From Pomphorhynchus laevis (lineage: Eukaryota; Acanthocephala; Palaeacanthocephala; Echinorhynchida; Pomphorhynchidae): a DNA stretch of 64,000 nucleotides. Position numbers and translations under genes: made by a program. Numbering within the stretch: the first letter of the stretch is position 1; every line of letters begins with the position of its first letter. Shown in pieces: positions 16,601-29,043 of this stretch. The notes beneath the pieces are model-generated. The model searched no databases, was not told where the DNA came from, and saw only the letters and a program-made list of their open reading frames with translations. The stretch covers positions 1 through 64,000 of the forward strand of contig WNNJ02003236.1 in the NCBI GenBank assembly GCA_012934845.2. Direction: 5' to 3'.

Positions 16601-17442
16601 TAATTAGCAATAAGGAAAGGGAGTAACATTAATCATTATGGATTATACAATTGTCTTACATAACACAATTTCTTTGTTAAATTAATGTATAGTAAACTGA
16701 AAATCAACGATATCTACTGGTTTAAGGTAACTAAATTTCCCATTGTCAGTCAGTTCTGCTTGATATCCGAATATATTACGTATTTATTAATAAATACAAA
16801 ATTGCTGCCTTGAAATGTTAGATTGTATCTTTCAAAAACAAGAATGTTATATTACTTTAAAAGCAGCAAAATGCACGCCAAATCAGTACTAGTCAACAGA
16901 CAAGGACATAAAATCATAAAACTTTGCACTTTAGATTTCCTGCAAATGACCCAATTTAGTATTTACAGTATAAAAACCTGTATTTGATATCGCATGGTTA
17001 GACAGGGAAGTCTTATAAAAATATTTATACGGTTTATTTAAAAAAGGTGTTTTAAAAAACAAATCCATAGGGTGTTACAATTAACAAAAAACAATCCACG
17101 GAAACCATTTACGGACACAATAGTGATGCAGTAAAACACGACCAATTAGTAGATGACAACAGAATAGCATTCGATAGCACAAATTCAGTAAATAATGTCC
17201 AAAGATTAACAAATATTTAGGTAGTGCTGGAGTTCGTACAGTGTACCAGTATTTGTCTGACATAATACATTGAAAAACAATAATTTCTTTAACAGAACAT
17301 ATTTTCAATTTTAGATTAACATTCGACAGTGCAACTCCAATAAATTAGTCCTATTGTAAAAAACAATAAAAATTAATAAATAAAATGAATTATAGTGGCA
17401 AATCAAGTATAGAATTGATTTTTCTTAATTTCACATTTGACA

Positions 17443-17933
17443 CTGCACGTTGCTTTGATCTTATCTGTAAGGCAACAGCAGTACGCTACATAAAAATATT
17501 GGATGACCACATCAGCAAAAACCTACGTTCAACGTTTTGGTTTCTTAATGTTGGCTGACGATCATTCGACTTGTCAGCTTTATTGACATTTAGATTTGAT
17601 AACAGACTTTTCTTATATATTTTGCAAATTTAATCAAAGTCATTTATTAGTTTAAATTAAATCAGCGTTGGTAGGGAAGGTTCTTCTACCTTCAATTTGA
17701 AACGTTGATTGATTTAAAATCAGAAATGATCTGATCCAAATTTGCAAAATATATAAGAAAAGTCTTTCATTAAATCTAAATGTCAATAAAAGAGACGAGT
17801 CGAGTGATCGTCAGCAAACATTACGTAGACCAAAACGTAAAACGTAGGTATTGGACCAGTAGCTGATTAGGTCCCAATACTGAAATGTAGTGTACTGCTG
17901 TTCGCTTACATATAGGATTAAAGCAGCGTGCAG
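17443..17933. repeat. Fold-back element of about 490 bp
   Basis: Left arm 17443-17675 is the reverse complement, with scattered changes, of right arm 17690-17933. Markers are CTGCACGTTGCTTTGATC at the left end and TAAAGCAGCGTGCAG at the right, and the shared AATTTGCAAAATATATAAGA about midway. The spacer is a few bases around GGTAG...CTACC. It has no coding capacity. The outer about 95 bases of each arm also occur alone at 18049, 21283 and 43645. Confidence 0.75.
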
Positions 17934-18048
17934 GATTAAACATAGTCATCAAAATTTCAATGGTCACAACGACTGCACAGGTATAAACCTAACATTTGGA
18001 AACAGACTATAGATGACTAGTTTGATAATAGCAATCATTAGGAAAAAT

Positions 18049-18400
18049 AGGTGATTAGGTCTTCCAATACTAAAGTGTAGCATACTGCTGTCGGTTTATA
18101 GATATGATTCAAGCAACTTGTAGTGTCATCCAAATTTCAATGGTAACAATGACTGCATAGGTATATCAACTTAAAATTAGGAAACAAACTGTAGACGACT
18201 AGTTTGATAACAGTAATCACTATTAAAAATAGTTAGGTATTTAAATTGAACGTAGCACCTTCCTTTCCCATTGCTGACTTAATCTGAAATCAGAAATGGC
18301 ATCATATAAATTTGCAAAATATAAAGGAAAAGTCTTTCATTAGATCTAAAGGTCAATAAAGCAGATGAGTGGAGTAATCGTCAGCCAACATAAGGAGACA
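18049..18400 (+). repeat. Partial extra copies of the fold-back element
   Basis: 18049-18121 repeats the outer end (GGTGATTAGGTC...CCAATACTAAAGTGTAG). The flanking CAAATTTCAATGGT...ACTGCA...GACTAGTTTGATAA occurs both at 17952-18030 and at 18132-18215, so the unit recurs directly with a period near 188 bp. 18240-18400 repeats the inner part of the right arm, from the Lys/Thr-like AAATTTGCAAAATATAAAGG to ATCGTCAGCCAACAT. Confidence 0.65.
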
Positions 18401-18603
18401 GTTTTTCAACAATTAAGGCTATTGTTAAAGAATGCCTTACATATATCAAATATTATTACATATAACGCCAAAATACAATATATATATTTGGTTGACTGTT
18501 TGAATATAATAAATTTTATTTAAATTTATTAAAATTTAAAGAGATTGAAATTTCAAAACTGTAAATTAAGAAATACTATAAATATTGACCGCTATAAGCT
18601 TAC

Positions 18604-18673
18604 TGAATAATTTCCTATGTCTGATTAGTTTTGATTGTAATTGAGAAGTATTCATTTCGTTTTGAAATCTAAT
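18604..18673 (-). CDS. PKN: PKN exon h: end of C2-like domain
   Basis: The exon is 70 nt (23 codons plus 1 nt). The acceptor is CTACACTAG|ATTAGA and the donor TTCA|GTAAGC. It starts IRFQNEM and contains KLIRHRKLF, equivalent to the VTFFNP...KLQRQKKIF end of the domain. It is too short and diverged to find by length alone. It was identified because the flanking exons require an exon of length 1 mod 3 between them, and this one fits both phase and sequence. The 52-nt intron before it matches its neighbours. Confidence 0.9.
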
Positions 18674-18725
18674 CTAGTGTAGAGATTAAGTTTTACATTA
18701 TAATTTATTAATAATTAAAAAGTAC

Positions 18726-18863
18726 CTCAACAAAAAGAGTCCCCTGCGGTTCCAGTGGCATTGTAATGTTAGTGTTATCAAGCAACGTATCAATATCGAT
18801 ATATTTAAGAGCACATAAAACGGACGGTTCTTGACGTTTTATGTGAATTTCCATTGTTCTCGC
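18726..18863 (-). CDS. PKN: PKN exon g: C2-like domain, part 3
   Basis: The exon has 46 codons in phase 0. It is bounded by TTTTCAAAG and GAG|GTACTT. It reads ARTMEIHIKRQEPSVLCALK, then DTLLDN and LEPQGTLFVE. This corresponds to the LEIAVYWRD...LCAVKFLRLEDFLDN...LEPQGTLFAE region of the family. The LEPQG block is a PKN hallmark and removes any doubt about gene identity. Confidence 0.96.
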
Positions 18864-18979
18864 CTTTGAAAACAATATATTAGCAATATATATAACGATC
18901 TTTTATGCTAAATGTGGAAATTGTTTCTTCTACTTGATATTTAACGGTAACGTCATTTATTCAAAAATGTTGAACTTAC

Positions 18980-19089
18980 AAAACTAAGATTAATTGTAAA
19001 TCGCTGATCCCATGCAAGTGGTCCTGCTGAACGCGAATACGTTGACGCTACTTCCTTACCATCAATTAAGATACTAGCTGATACTGAGT
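18980..19089 (-). CDS. PKN: PKN exon f: C2-like domain, part 2
   Basis: The exon has 2 nt plus 36 codons. The acceptor is CATGCAG and the donor TTT|GTAAGT. It encodes SVSASILIDGKEVAST and AWDQRFTINLSF. This lines up with the VCAVLKLDN...WDQ(K/S)FTLEL strands of the PKN C2 domain. The invariant Trp-Asp-Gln is kept. It runs directly into the next exon. Confidence 0.95.
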
Positions 19090-19141
19090 CTGCATGTTTT
19101 AGATAAAAATAATGTTTAAAAAATATAAATTTTAAATCTAC

Positions 19142-19263
19142 CTGAGTTACTACGCCATGATTTAAACTTTAAATGACGATAACGACCATTACTGTCATCA
19201 GGCAACATGTAGGAACAATTACTTAAATCGGAAAAATTTAGTAAATCTGCACATCCAAGTAAC
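19142..19263 (-). CDS. PKN: PKN exon e: C2-like domain, part 1
   Basis: The exon has 1 nt, 40 codons, then 1 nt. It is bounded by TTTGCAG and G|GTAGAT. LLGCADLLNF follows the strand begun in the previous exon and matches the (L/M)GCQDLL of vertebrate PKNs. The next about 25 residues are a variable Ser/Asn-rich loop. This loop is much shorter than in vertebrate PKN2, where about 60 residues separate the two conserved strands. Confidence 0.94.
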
Positions 19264-19320
19264 CTGCAAATTTAGAATAAAAATTAGAAAACGTTCATAG
19301 AAGAGGTTAAGGTGATTAAC

Positions 19321-19472
19321 CTAATTTCAAGTATTCCGCTGATTTTGGAAGAACGTCGAAAACCCTTGTCGTCAATGGGTTTGTTAAGAATGTGACTATA
19401 TGATTGATATTGCTTAATTGCTAAATCTATTAGAAACATCTTCTGTATTGTAACTGCGAGCTGTTCCTTCGC
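19321..19472 (-). CDS. PKN: PKN exon d: second half of HR1c and start of C2
   Basis: The exon has 50 codons plus 2 nt. The acceptor is TTTTAG|GCG and the donor AG|GTTAAT. It opens AKEQLAVTIQKMFLIDLAIK, which completes the third HR1 helix pair begun 11.8 kb upstream. It ends with SKISGILEIR, the first strand of the C2-like domain (TGxLEVRLMGC in relatives). It is the first of a tight cluster of five exons separated by introns of 52-116 nt. Confidence 0.95.
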
Positions 19473-20126
19473 CTAAAATATAAGTGATTCAATTTTAATT
19501 TTCTAGTTAAAAATTATTAACAATGATTAAAATGATTTGATACAAAATACTGGACAAATCGATTATTTTTCGATTCAAATTATGGATAGCTGATTTGAAT
19601 TAAATAAATATTAATATATAATATTTTTAATATAATTAATATTAATTAATATTTTTAATATAACCCACAAACTGCAATTTATTAAATAAATCATTCAAAC
19701 CCGCAGATGTGCATTTGAGTTTTACTATCGAAAAATATGTGAAAGATTCTATTTAAATTGTTAATAAGGCCATGGATATTTTCTTAAACAAGATAACAAA
19801 ATAGGATTTATATAGGAAAATACCAACCTTAAATTCGATATGCCCTCAAGTGTTTATATTAGCTAAATGAAAATTATAAAATAATTAAAATTGCTAAATA
19901 CAATACGTTACATTACGCGTTATTTGTATTTACTCATTATGTTTTGTAAAACATGTAAACCAGATGCGAAAGAATGACGAATGCCGTTTCGTCATCACAA
20001 TGACTCATCAGTAATTTACTTAATCACAAAGACTACATTAATTGTCTAATCTACACAAAATAGCGTTTACAAAGTAAAATACAGTGGCTTTACAATGTAA
20101 TTACAAGTAGCTGCAACTACTTGTGG

Positions 20127-20265
20127 CACTCAGGGGTGCCACACAAAAGTAGGACGACGGGCCATATTTTAATTAATTTCAATCTCGCGGGCCACACATA
20201 CCAAATTTGTAAGTAAAAATAATACAAGCATTTGGATGGCAATCAAAAACATTCAGATAGTTAAG
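20127..20265 (+). mobile_element. hAT-type element end, truncated
   Basis: It begins CAGGGGTGCCACACAAAAGT and has GGGCCATATTTTAATTAATT and CGCGGGCCACACATACC. A run starting CAGGGGTG with nearby GCGGGCC is typical of one end of some hAT-derived elements. The same internal text returns at 20588. The other end is not recognisable. Confidence 0.5.
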
Positions 20266-20585
20266 GTCGAAACGCCTCATTGGAGGCTAGGCATCTGTGA
20301 TGGGCGCATTCCGAGTTAAGCCTTCCGACGAGGGATGTACAAAAGCATGCAGGTTTATACTTTCCCGTCCGTGTTAATTGAAAAAAGTTGTATGAAATAA
20401 TATATTAATTAAAAATATTACAAATTATTAACACAAATTTTGTTTTTTTTTGCAAACAGACCCTCGAGCAATTTTGTAAATAATTTAGATTATGCTCACG
20501 GTAGATCATGACTCATAGGCAGATTATGCAGCTCGAGCAAGTGTAAATGAAATTTAATAATCACGAGGTTTAAGCCATTGATCTA

Positions 20586-21190
20586 CAGCAAAGGTGTCAG
20601 ACAAAAGCGAGACGGCGTGTTATATTTTGATTAATTTCAATCTCGCTGGTCATACCAAATTTGTTAGTAAAAAATAATACTTACAGTTGGATGACAGTCA
20701 AAAACGTTTAGGTAGTTAAATTACGACAATAAAAAAGAAATTTCTAAACAAGAAACATAATGCAGAATAATGATTAGCCATTTAATTTTTTAATTGAAGA
20801 TTGATGGCGAGTATTTTCTTCAATTAAGCTATTAAAGTTAGAATTCAACTAACTTTATTTTGGGAATATAAATTTTTTTCTGACAACCTAGATCTGAAGA
20901 TGTTTTTATTAAGCTCTTCATACATGAGAAGTTATTCACGGAGATAGGTACTTCCAAATATGCATAAGACTTCCGATGAAAATATATATATTTGCAACTG
21001 TACACTTCTCTTTCTTAATATTATTCTTAAAATTGGAGATTTAAAAAAATATTATTTAAAAAATTTTATGTGGTTCCTAAATTGTTATAGCAACTCAAAA
21101 TGTTACAAATTGTAAAAATACCAAAAAAAATCACGAAATTAAAGTGGAAAAATTTAAAAAAATCTTGGGCCGCGCGTATGACACTCATCA
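20586..21190 (+). mobile_element. Non-autonomous hAT-type element, about 600 bp
   Basis: The left end reads AGGTGTCAGACAAAAGCGAG. The right end, read in reverse, gives GAGTGTCATACGCGCGGCCC, so the two termini form an imperfect inverted repeat. The inside is non-coding. The left half is about 80 percent like 20127-20265 by eye. I could not identify a clean 8-bp target duplication. Confidence 0.55.
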
Positions 21191-21282
21191 CAATTCTTAA
21201 TTTAACTATATTTATAATAATATTAATAAAAAACTAATAAAAATATAATTATTATAATTGTTGACTATTTTGATGACTATTT

Positions 21283-21382
21283 TATTCTGCACTCTACTTT
21301 AATCCTATCCATAAGCCAACAGCAGTACGCTACATTGTCAGTATTGGTGGACATCATTCGCTACTGATTCAATATCTACGTT
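21283..21382 (-). repeat. Outer end of the fold-back element, dispersed copy
   Basis: CTGCACTCTACTTTAATCCT, then CCAACAGCAGTACGCTACAT and CAGTATTGGT match the arm end at 17443 and its complement at 17933. It abuts the C-terminal side of the Penelope-like RT fragment on the same strand. This may mean the tail belongs to that retroelement family. Confidence 0.6.
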
Positions 21383-21640
21383 TGACTATTGGTTTTGTCA
21401 AGAATAAGGCTTTCTGGATAAATTTGTTCACTAATTGTATTAAATGAAAATTATTAGAATTAAATACACATATATCATCAATGTATCGAAACATATATTT
21501 CATATATTTATATTGTTTAGATTTAGTTTTTACACAGTTATGAACAAATTCATATTCTATAAAGCTTAAAAACAAGTCAGCTATAATTGGGCTACTATTA
21601 CACCCATTGGAACACCTTTTAATTGTCATATAAGCAAATT
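21369..21640 (-). pseudogene. Penelope-like reverse transcriptase fragment
   Basis: The minus strand encodes NGCNSSPIIADLFLSFIEYE, corresponding to the G-SP(L/I)xADxFL motif of the palm, followed by KYMFRYIDDICVF with the catalytic YIDD. A Neptune-like Penelope element fits best because of the FRYIDDI wording. Only about 85 codons remain, then the similarity stops. There is no GIY-YIG endonuclease nearby. The neighbouring piece of the same enzyme type, covering the following residues, is at 46282-46625. Confidence 0.8.
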
Positions 21641-23879
21641 GAAAGATTTAAATATCACAAGAATAATTGATAGGACCACTGTGCTTACAATGAAGCACCC
21701 ATTTTATAAATCTTATTGACTTGAAAACTGATTGTAAACTAGAATCGTTTGAAAAATTATATTTTTACATGTTTGTTTATTAAATATTTGTTTAATATTT
21801 TTTATTAACTATATTTGTTTATGTAAATTATTGTCATATTTCAGGGGTGAGATTATACATCACAATATTAGTACAAAGTTTATATTATTATATTAATAAT
21901 ATATTAATAAATAAATTATTAATTAATAAAATCTAAACTGTAATTCTTAAATTCGAAATTATATTGTATTCAAATAAAAAAGTTTAAATAAGATACAATG
22001 CCTTTGAGTGTTTGATATGACATAACAGTCACGTGAAACTAAAATAAGCGCTATAAAAATTAAAAATATATTATGATAAAACGCCAAGCGTAAAAGTGTT
22101 ACATAATTCAAAAAACTGTTTTGTAATTTGGGTTTGAATAAACTGTTTGTAATTTTCCTAACGATGATAGCAATAGCTATTGAAATATTGTAATTTCTGA
22201 AATAAAACTAATTTAGTCGTTGTTTGAAAAACTAGAAGAAATAAACGGATATTTTCAATATTAAATTGGTTGAAATATACTAAAATACGAAAATTACAAA
22301 TATATAGATATTTTGATTTAATATTAATTTACAATTTACGACACTACGAAAGCGTTTGCAAATATTTTCCCATAAAGACTGATACATTAAATTTTCATTT
22401 AAATTACAGATCGAATTTTGACGATACACTAATTTATATTATATTTTAGTAAAGTTACAAATTAATAAATTAGATCATTTAATGTGTAAACCAAATTAAC
22501 TAAATGCTCTTTGATAGTGAAATACAAAAATAAATTAGTGATAATAAATAATAAATAGCTGATCAACGTTATTAATCAGTTATTTATCAAAGTTATTTTG
22601 CAACAAAGTTCCAAAAACTAAAAAATTATTCTAAATTAAACATAAAATTTTTAAATGCAGAGAGAAATTGAATTACTTAATAACGAAATAGTTTCGATAC
22701 TTACTTTATTTAAAATATATGACGTATCATTTGAAATTAATTACAGTTTAAAAATATTTGATTTAAAAGAATTATAGAATCAAAAGAGACGTAATGTCGT
22801 TCTGCCAGTAGGTAACTTTATTAGTTCAGCGAATAAATGTGTTCAGAACACATTTACTTTTGTCGATTATTACTATCAATTTTATCACATTTACTAACAT
22901 TATCTATAATATTGGGTTAACGAAAATAATTTAATTAAAACTGGTATATTAAAATTTTAAATAAAATAATCAAAAACTGAAAACGATTATTATTTTCAGG
23001 TCGTTTTGAAATTAAATATAGTTTAAGGATAATTAATTTAAAAGAATTATAGAATAAAAAGAGACGTATGATAAAATTAATAATAAGAATTATGATATAT
23101 TGATTAAATAAGTTAATTAAAATGATTTAAATGTAAACGCAGCATATGAATGTAGTGATTTAAGTTTAGAAACAATTATTATAACTGTTTTATAATTGAT
23201 AAAACGGTTTAAAGGTTGAATAACTTTGTCTTCAAAGTTATTGAAGACAAAGTTAAAATCTTTATTAGATTTAAATTTAAAGTTAAAATATTTATACTGA
23301 TGAAAACTTATCAAAACGTATTGATGTTAATTGTGCGAGTCGTTATACGTTTCGGCAATTTTCATTATACGTTTCGGCAATCCGAAAATAAATAAATAAA
23401 TTTTTATATAATTTTATTTAATTATTTAATATTATTAATCATTATTTTTATTATTACTGGACTATGTAAACTGATCTGGTCGTTTTGTAATTACTTATAT
23501 ATAGCAATTGAAAAAGGCAGTCCACCGAAAATATGTTGTCTTTGTTAGGGTAATAATCAAATTTCAAATAATTATGAATAATGTACCCAATTCGGAGTCC
23601 CAGCGGCTGCGTAACAACCGAGAATTAATTATTTACAATTATTTATACAATAAAATAATCCGAAACTGGAAACGATAATTATTTCCACGTCGTTTTAAAT
23701 ATTTTATCGTTTAAAAATATTTGATGATAGTAATTATAGAATCAAAAGAGTCATAATGACGTTCTGCCAGTACGTTATTCTCTTAGTTTAGACAATATAT
23801 AAATGTGGTCAGAAACCTAGCTGCATAATGATTTATTCGTAAATCATTACTTGTAAGCATCAAAGACCATTACATATTT

Positions 23880-24010
23880 CCTCAAAGGAAGTACGTCATT
23901 AGCATGTATATGTCTCCGCTGCTATGTTGGATCTAGGAATAGTAGCCAAAACCTGATAACATAATAGTTCCTCCTGGTGACCTCTAATCCTTATATTAAT
24001 ACATTGTATT
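23880..24010 (+). repeat. Diverged copy of the 37.3/45.3-kb repeat
   Basis: It shares GCTATGTTGGATCTAGGAAT, then CCTGATAACATAATAGTTCC and TGACCTCTAATCCTTAT with the 643-bp duplicated segment. There are many substitutions, so this is an old copy of the same family. Confidence 0.6.
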
Positions 24011-25788
24011 TTTACTTAAAAGTTATTTAAATTTTTACAAATCACCGTTCATTACGAATACATTTTAAGAATATAGCTAATTATAAAATAACTTTGAAGA
24101 TCTATATAAAATCTTTAGTGTTATTTATCATTATTTTTTTTAATTCATATATTGTATGACATACTAGAATCATTTAACTGATCTAATCGTTTTGTAATTA
24201 CTTACAGAATTACCTAATCTGAAAAAGTATTTTATGTTCATAATTGATAGATAGGTTTTTCATCTTTACTTTTTATAACTTAATGTTATAAAAAGTACTT
24301 TTAATGTTATATTTTTCATCATAACTTAATATTAATTGTGCGAGTACTCAAAGTTATATATATGAAAGATATATAGGCATATCTTTCATAATTGAAAGAT
24401 ACGTTTTTGTCACTATCATATAATGTTTCATTATTCGTGGGCTTAAAGTTTAAATATAAAATTATCATACGTCATTTAATAATAATTCTTAGACAATTAT
24501 CTAGCAGACTAACTGTTAAACTAAAAGTTTAACAGTTGACGTATTATCTAAAACTAATTATAGCACAAGCTTAAATAATTAACAATTTCTAAACTTATCA
24601 AATTCAATAAATAATAAAATAACAATTTCTTTGGTATTCTGTAATTAAATATTACTGATCAATTTCATTTCATACCAATTTTATATTCCTTCTATAAGGC
24701 GTGTTTTGTCCAAATGCCTGCATTAGTAAAACTGGTTTCTATTAAAAAAAAGGTGACAATAGACAACACCACGATTAAACAGGGTCATTGACCTTGTCAG
24801 AAATGCAGTATAAATCTCTAAACAGCAATAATAGCAGGAATTCAATAATCGCAATAGAAATTAGATATGGTTTAATAAAGATTTGTTTCGCAAATGCCAC
24901 AATATAAATCCGTAAATTGCTTGTAAATAAAACAAGTAGTCTTTCTCTCACCGTCAAGCGGACAGCATTTTCAGGAACATTTGCTGATACAATGTAATTG
25001 TCGGTAGTTCTCATTTGGTTTACAATTAGGCAAATATTAATATACACTCATTAACGATTTTGATATGCTTCCATGATAAAATAAAATAATAGTTTTGCTG
25101 TCCAATTAGATCAGTAGCAAATAATAATCACAAATGTGTAAATATTCATGTAGAAATGTATCACAAGCAAATAATTAAGACAACTTTATTGCATCAAATT
25201 AATTTAGATGCGTATAATTTAAATTATAAATAATATATATTATTATTTATAATATTATAATATTTAAAATATTATTATTTATATATATATTATATATTAA
25301 AAATATAATATAAATTAGCATTATTCATATTAATCATATAATTAGCTATTATTTAAAAATAAATATATAATTTATCAACTTCCGCAAAAATTATTAAATT
25401 ATTAACGAAGATATAATTTATCTTGCCACTTTGCCTCTAAGCATTGGAATACGCAAAATAAATAAATTTACATTTCAAGCATAGTCATCAGCAATCATAT
25501 ATTCATATATTTAAGCTCATCTTTGAAAGGTAGGGACAGGCAAAGTTGTGAAGTAGGGAACAGTACGGTTTGAAACAGTAAATACAGCGGCATGTTGATA
25601 TGCGATTATGAACGGGGATGCGAATACTGCAAAACTTGTCCTTAAACTATCAAGATTAAAGGTCTCTTCATATAATGTGGGTTTCTCCAATTAGTCTGAG
25701 TGAAGGCTAGGGTACAATAGTATTCTGTATCTAAACAGGATATCTTAAAACGAAAATAATATAGATTCCTGAGAAATTCGGGAGATTG

Positions 25789-26052
25789 CAAAATGCAATG
25801 GAGCAATGATAAAGGAAGTATCTATGGCAGCGCCGCTACTACTACGGAAGAGGAACACTTATACGACACACCAATTACTTGTATCACGAACTTCCATAGG
25901 CAAGTGTCAATTTGATGGAAGTTCGCCGCTAGCAAGTTAGGCCAGAAAGCATGGAGGCCATACTGGATTATCGGTTTGAGCAATATGTTAAAATATCGGA
26001 TTGCACCATCGAAGGATAAAGAACCTAAATTTGATGCATCGGAAGTATAAAT
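25789..26052 (+). pseudogene. Coding-like relic, possible PH-domain fragment
   Basis: The frame reads EEEHLYDTPITCITNFHRQV, one stop, then KLGQKAWRPYWIIGLSNML and SKDKEPKFD, ending at a TAA. GxxxWRxYWxxL followed by SKDKEP resembles the beta-1 to beta-3 section of a PH domain (RxWKxYWVxLKG...KDKEP). The stop codon and the lack of more exons on either side argue for a retrocopy or relic inside the PKN intron, in the opposite orientation. The resemblance is short and made by eye; it could be chance. Confidence 0.3.
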
Positions 26053-28483
26053 TAAGGTTTTTGTGGCTTTACGACGGAGATGGGTTGTAAAAAGTCATCT
26101 GGATGTGAGTATAATTCCAGGGTATTAGTATGAGGTGCAAATACTTTGATTATTAATTAATACTTCAAGATATAGTACGAATGTAACTAAAGTAACGAAG
26201 GTTTCTGTTATGGAAACAATATTAGTGTTTCGGGAGCATTTAGCACAATGAAAGATGCCAGAAGAACTCATTTTAGACCACATATCTCTATTTCAGTCAT
26301 TCGAGTTTAAGACGTCTTGTCATATAAAAATATTCAAAATCGTAAATTGAGCGAATTGAAAAATATAAAAAATTAAGACATTGAGAAAAACTTGAATTGT
26401 TAAATTAATGTACAAATCGTACGTTTTGTTTTTCGTAATTCCAGCAGCAAATAAAGAAATAAAAAATATATTAGTGTTTTATAATAGTTTAATGTAATCA
26501 TTAATATTTTTGAATATCGTTTGAATTACATTGAATTGCTTAAATTGATCCAAAAAGGATAAGTTAGTTTATTGAGTGCTAATATGAAGAAGATGTTTTG
26601 ATAGAAATAAACAGCAATTATAAAGATTATACGGAAATATAATGGTTATGGACGCTAAATAATAAGGAATTAAATAAATGCGGAAGTAAGAATTTATTTT
26701 TACTGGCTACTGAACACGTAAATTGTAAACGAATAGACTTGGAAATTTTAATAATTAAGATTGATTATTAATTATAATGGTTATGTATTAATTTTTATGT
26801 AATTAAGTTAATTAATGTTATGTAATGGTAATATGATGGTTGTGGACACTTTATAATTAGGAATAAAAATTAATAAGAAAAAAATAAAATTAATAAGAAA
26901 TAAATGCGGATGAATTTAAATCAAACATCGTTTGAGTTAAATTGTGTTTTGCTTTAAATAATGATGTTTTCTTGTATATTGAAATTGTCTTTTGCATTTG
27001 AATAATAATTCCTCTATTATTTGAATAATAATAGAAGAATATCCAGTTGTTTAAAGTGATTAGTGTACATTAACAGTTTCAATAACAATTTTGTAATGAA
27101 ATTTTTTTCTGATGATGATAGCATATCGAAAACTTGCATTTTTAATGATTTTTTATTAAAAAAATATGTTATCAAATTTATTATTTGGTGTTGACGTTCA
27201 TATAGAATCATAGCTATCACATTTGATATCTTCTTGTTATATTAATTGTCAAGGTATTATCGCGTAAGTGAAATAGTAAGCATATATTCTTATGCAAATA
27301 GCGAATGTTCAGAAAGATAATTATCAGTGAGCTGTAATCATCAGCTCACAAATATATGTATTTTGATCTAAATAATGTTATTTTGTGAGTAAGATGTTCT
27401 ATTCTAATTTAAGAAAAAATCAATAAAAGCGAAATGTAGTTTCCAATGATCTTCAAACGTATAAATCGTAAAAATCTCAAAGAACGCTTAAAAATCATCG
27501 GATATAAAGCTATTTAGTTTTCAGCAAACTTTCACACTTTTAAAGACTACTGAGCATTCTTTGAACAAAGAAACTATCAACATGAACATCGACAGATATT
27601 ATCTTTAGCATTAATGCTTTGTTGCCATAAACAAAACAGCGATTATAGATGTACCTCGTTAATATACTCTGCATATATTTTTTTCAGTCAATATAGCAGC
27701 AAAATCCCTAAAAATTCAGCACTCCGAAAACAGTTGCTAACCTTTAAAACACATAAATAGAGAATCTGTCAACTTCCAAGAATATTAAAAGTCTGAATTA
27801 TGAGTTGGTTACGGAAATAAATCGGCGATAAAAAAGAATAAAAACAATATACGATAATTTCGTAAGTGCTTTGCTACTTTAAATTTTTTCGTATGTAGAT
27901 TTCGATTTTTAAAGATAAAATTTTACTGTATAATTAATTAATAACTACGCTATCATTATTTGTTAATATCAGCAAACAACTGCAAAGATTAGAATAAAAT
28001 GATACAACAAAAAATTAAGTGAACTAATCAAGCTGTCTTTATTTTGGAGAGGATTTAAAAACAATAACTTTTTAGCGCATTCAATTAACACTCTATAACT
28101 TTGATTTGTGTACATGTTCATCATAGATATGTAGTCTAATGAAATATATTTATAACTAAAAAACAATATTTTACGAAATTTATAGCTCATAAATTAAATC
28201 AAGATTATAAAATTTGTAAATAGTTTAACAAAATATATTTTGTAAATATATCAAGCGTTAAAGAGATACAATAAAATAAACTATAAATGGGATGTATTTA
28301 TTGCTTCTGAAGTCCAATTGTTTTTAAGGTATTTCATCAGAACATATTTCTGGATTTTTACTACATTTTATTTTGACTAATTAATTTTGACTATATAATT
28401 ACTTAATTGCCTATTAAAAGTAATATGCAGTGAGATAGTTAATTCAGTAGTTAAGATTGAGATAAAATAAACATAAAGATTAC

Positions 28484-28610
28484 CATATCCGTGAATATGA
28501 TCAGGTAGATTAAAATTTTAAATTACTTCGTACACTCTGCTTTAACCGGAAAAAAACAAATTTCAAATCCATATTCTTAAATCTTGCAAAACGTCATTAG
28601 TGATTTAAAA
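28484..28610 (+). repeat. Dispersed repeat family (about 265 bp), copy A, partial
   Basis: It starts CATATCCGTGAATATGATCA, passes through TTCGTACACTCTGCTTTAAC and ends AAAACGTCATTAG. Copies B (28912-28976), C (29455-29690) and D (33061-33325, fullest) share these landmarks. Non-coding. Confidence 0.7.
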
Positions 28611-28911
28611 TAATCACTCATTAAAATTCAATTAACACTCTATAACTTTGATTTGTGTAAATATTCATCATAGATATATGGTTTAACGAAATATATTTAT
28701 AACTCAAGAAAAACAAAACAATATTTTACGAAATTTATAACTCATAAATTAAATCAATATTATAAAATATTATTAATAATATTATATAATATAATATTAA
28801 TAATATTATAATCAATATTATTAATAATATCAATATTATTTTTATTAATATAATAATATTATAATATTAATATTATTTATATTATTTACAACTATGTAAG
28901 TATAAATATTA

Positions 28912-28976
28912 TGATATCCGTGAATATGACTAGTTAGATTGCGATTTTAAATTATTTCGTACACTCTGTTTTAAAG
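28912..28976 (+). repeat. Dispersed repeat family, copy B, 5' part only
   Basis: It reads GATATCCGTGAATATGACTA to TTCGTACACTCTGTTTTAAA and then diverges. Same orientation as the other copies. Confidence 0.65.
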
Positions 28977-29043
28977 ATAGAAGATATAATAATGGAAGAT
29001 AAAATAATATCTTCAGAAGATATAATAATGGTTATATATCTAA

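Larger units (their letters stand above)
13612..18603. other. PKN intron with fold-back element, otherwise AT-rich
   Basis: 13612-17430 is AT-rich with small perfect hairpins (14927-14953; 15000-15026) and no convincing coding frame. 17443-18400 contains a fold-back element and extra partial copies, listed separately. 18400-18603 is unremarkable. Confidence 0.65.

Noticed and set aside
17081-17308. Minus-strand open frame of 75 codons in the intron before exon i
   Set aside because: No match to PKN and no splice sites in the needed phase.
17838-18080. Hammerhead ribozyme in the fold-back tail (CTGATTAGGTC...CTGAAATG)
   Set aside because: All copies have T where the essential G of CUGANGA should be, and the bases between do not form stem II.
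24775-25047. Minus-strand open frame of 90 codons with hydrophobic stretches
   Set aside because: No recognisable family or neighbouring exons; could be chance in AT-rich DNA.
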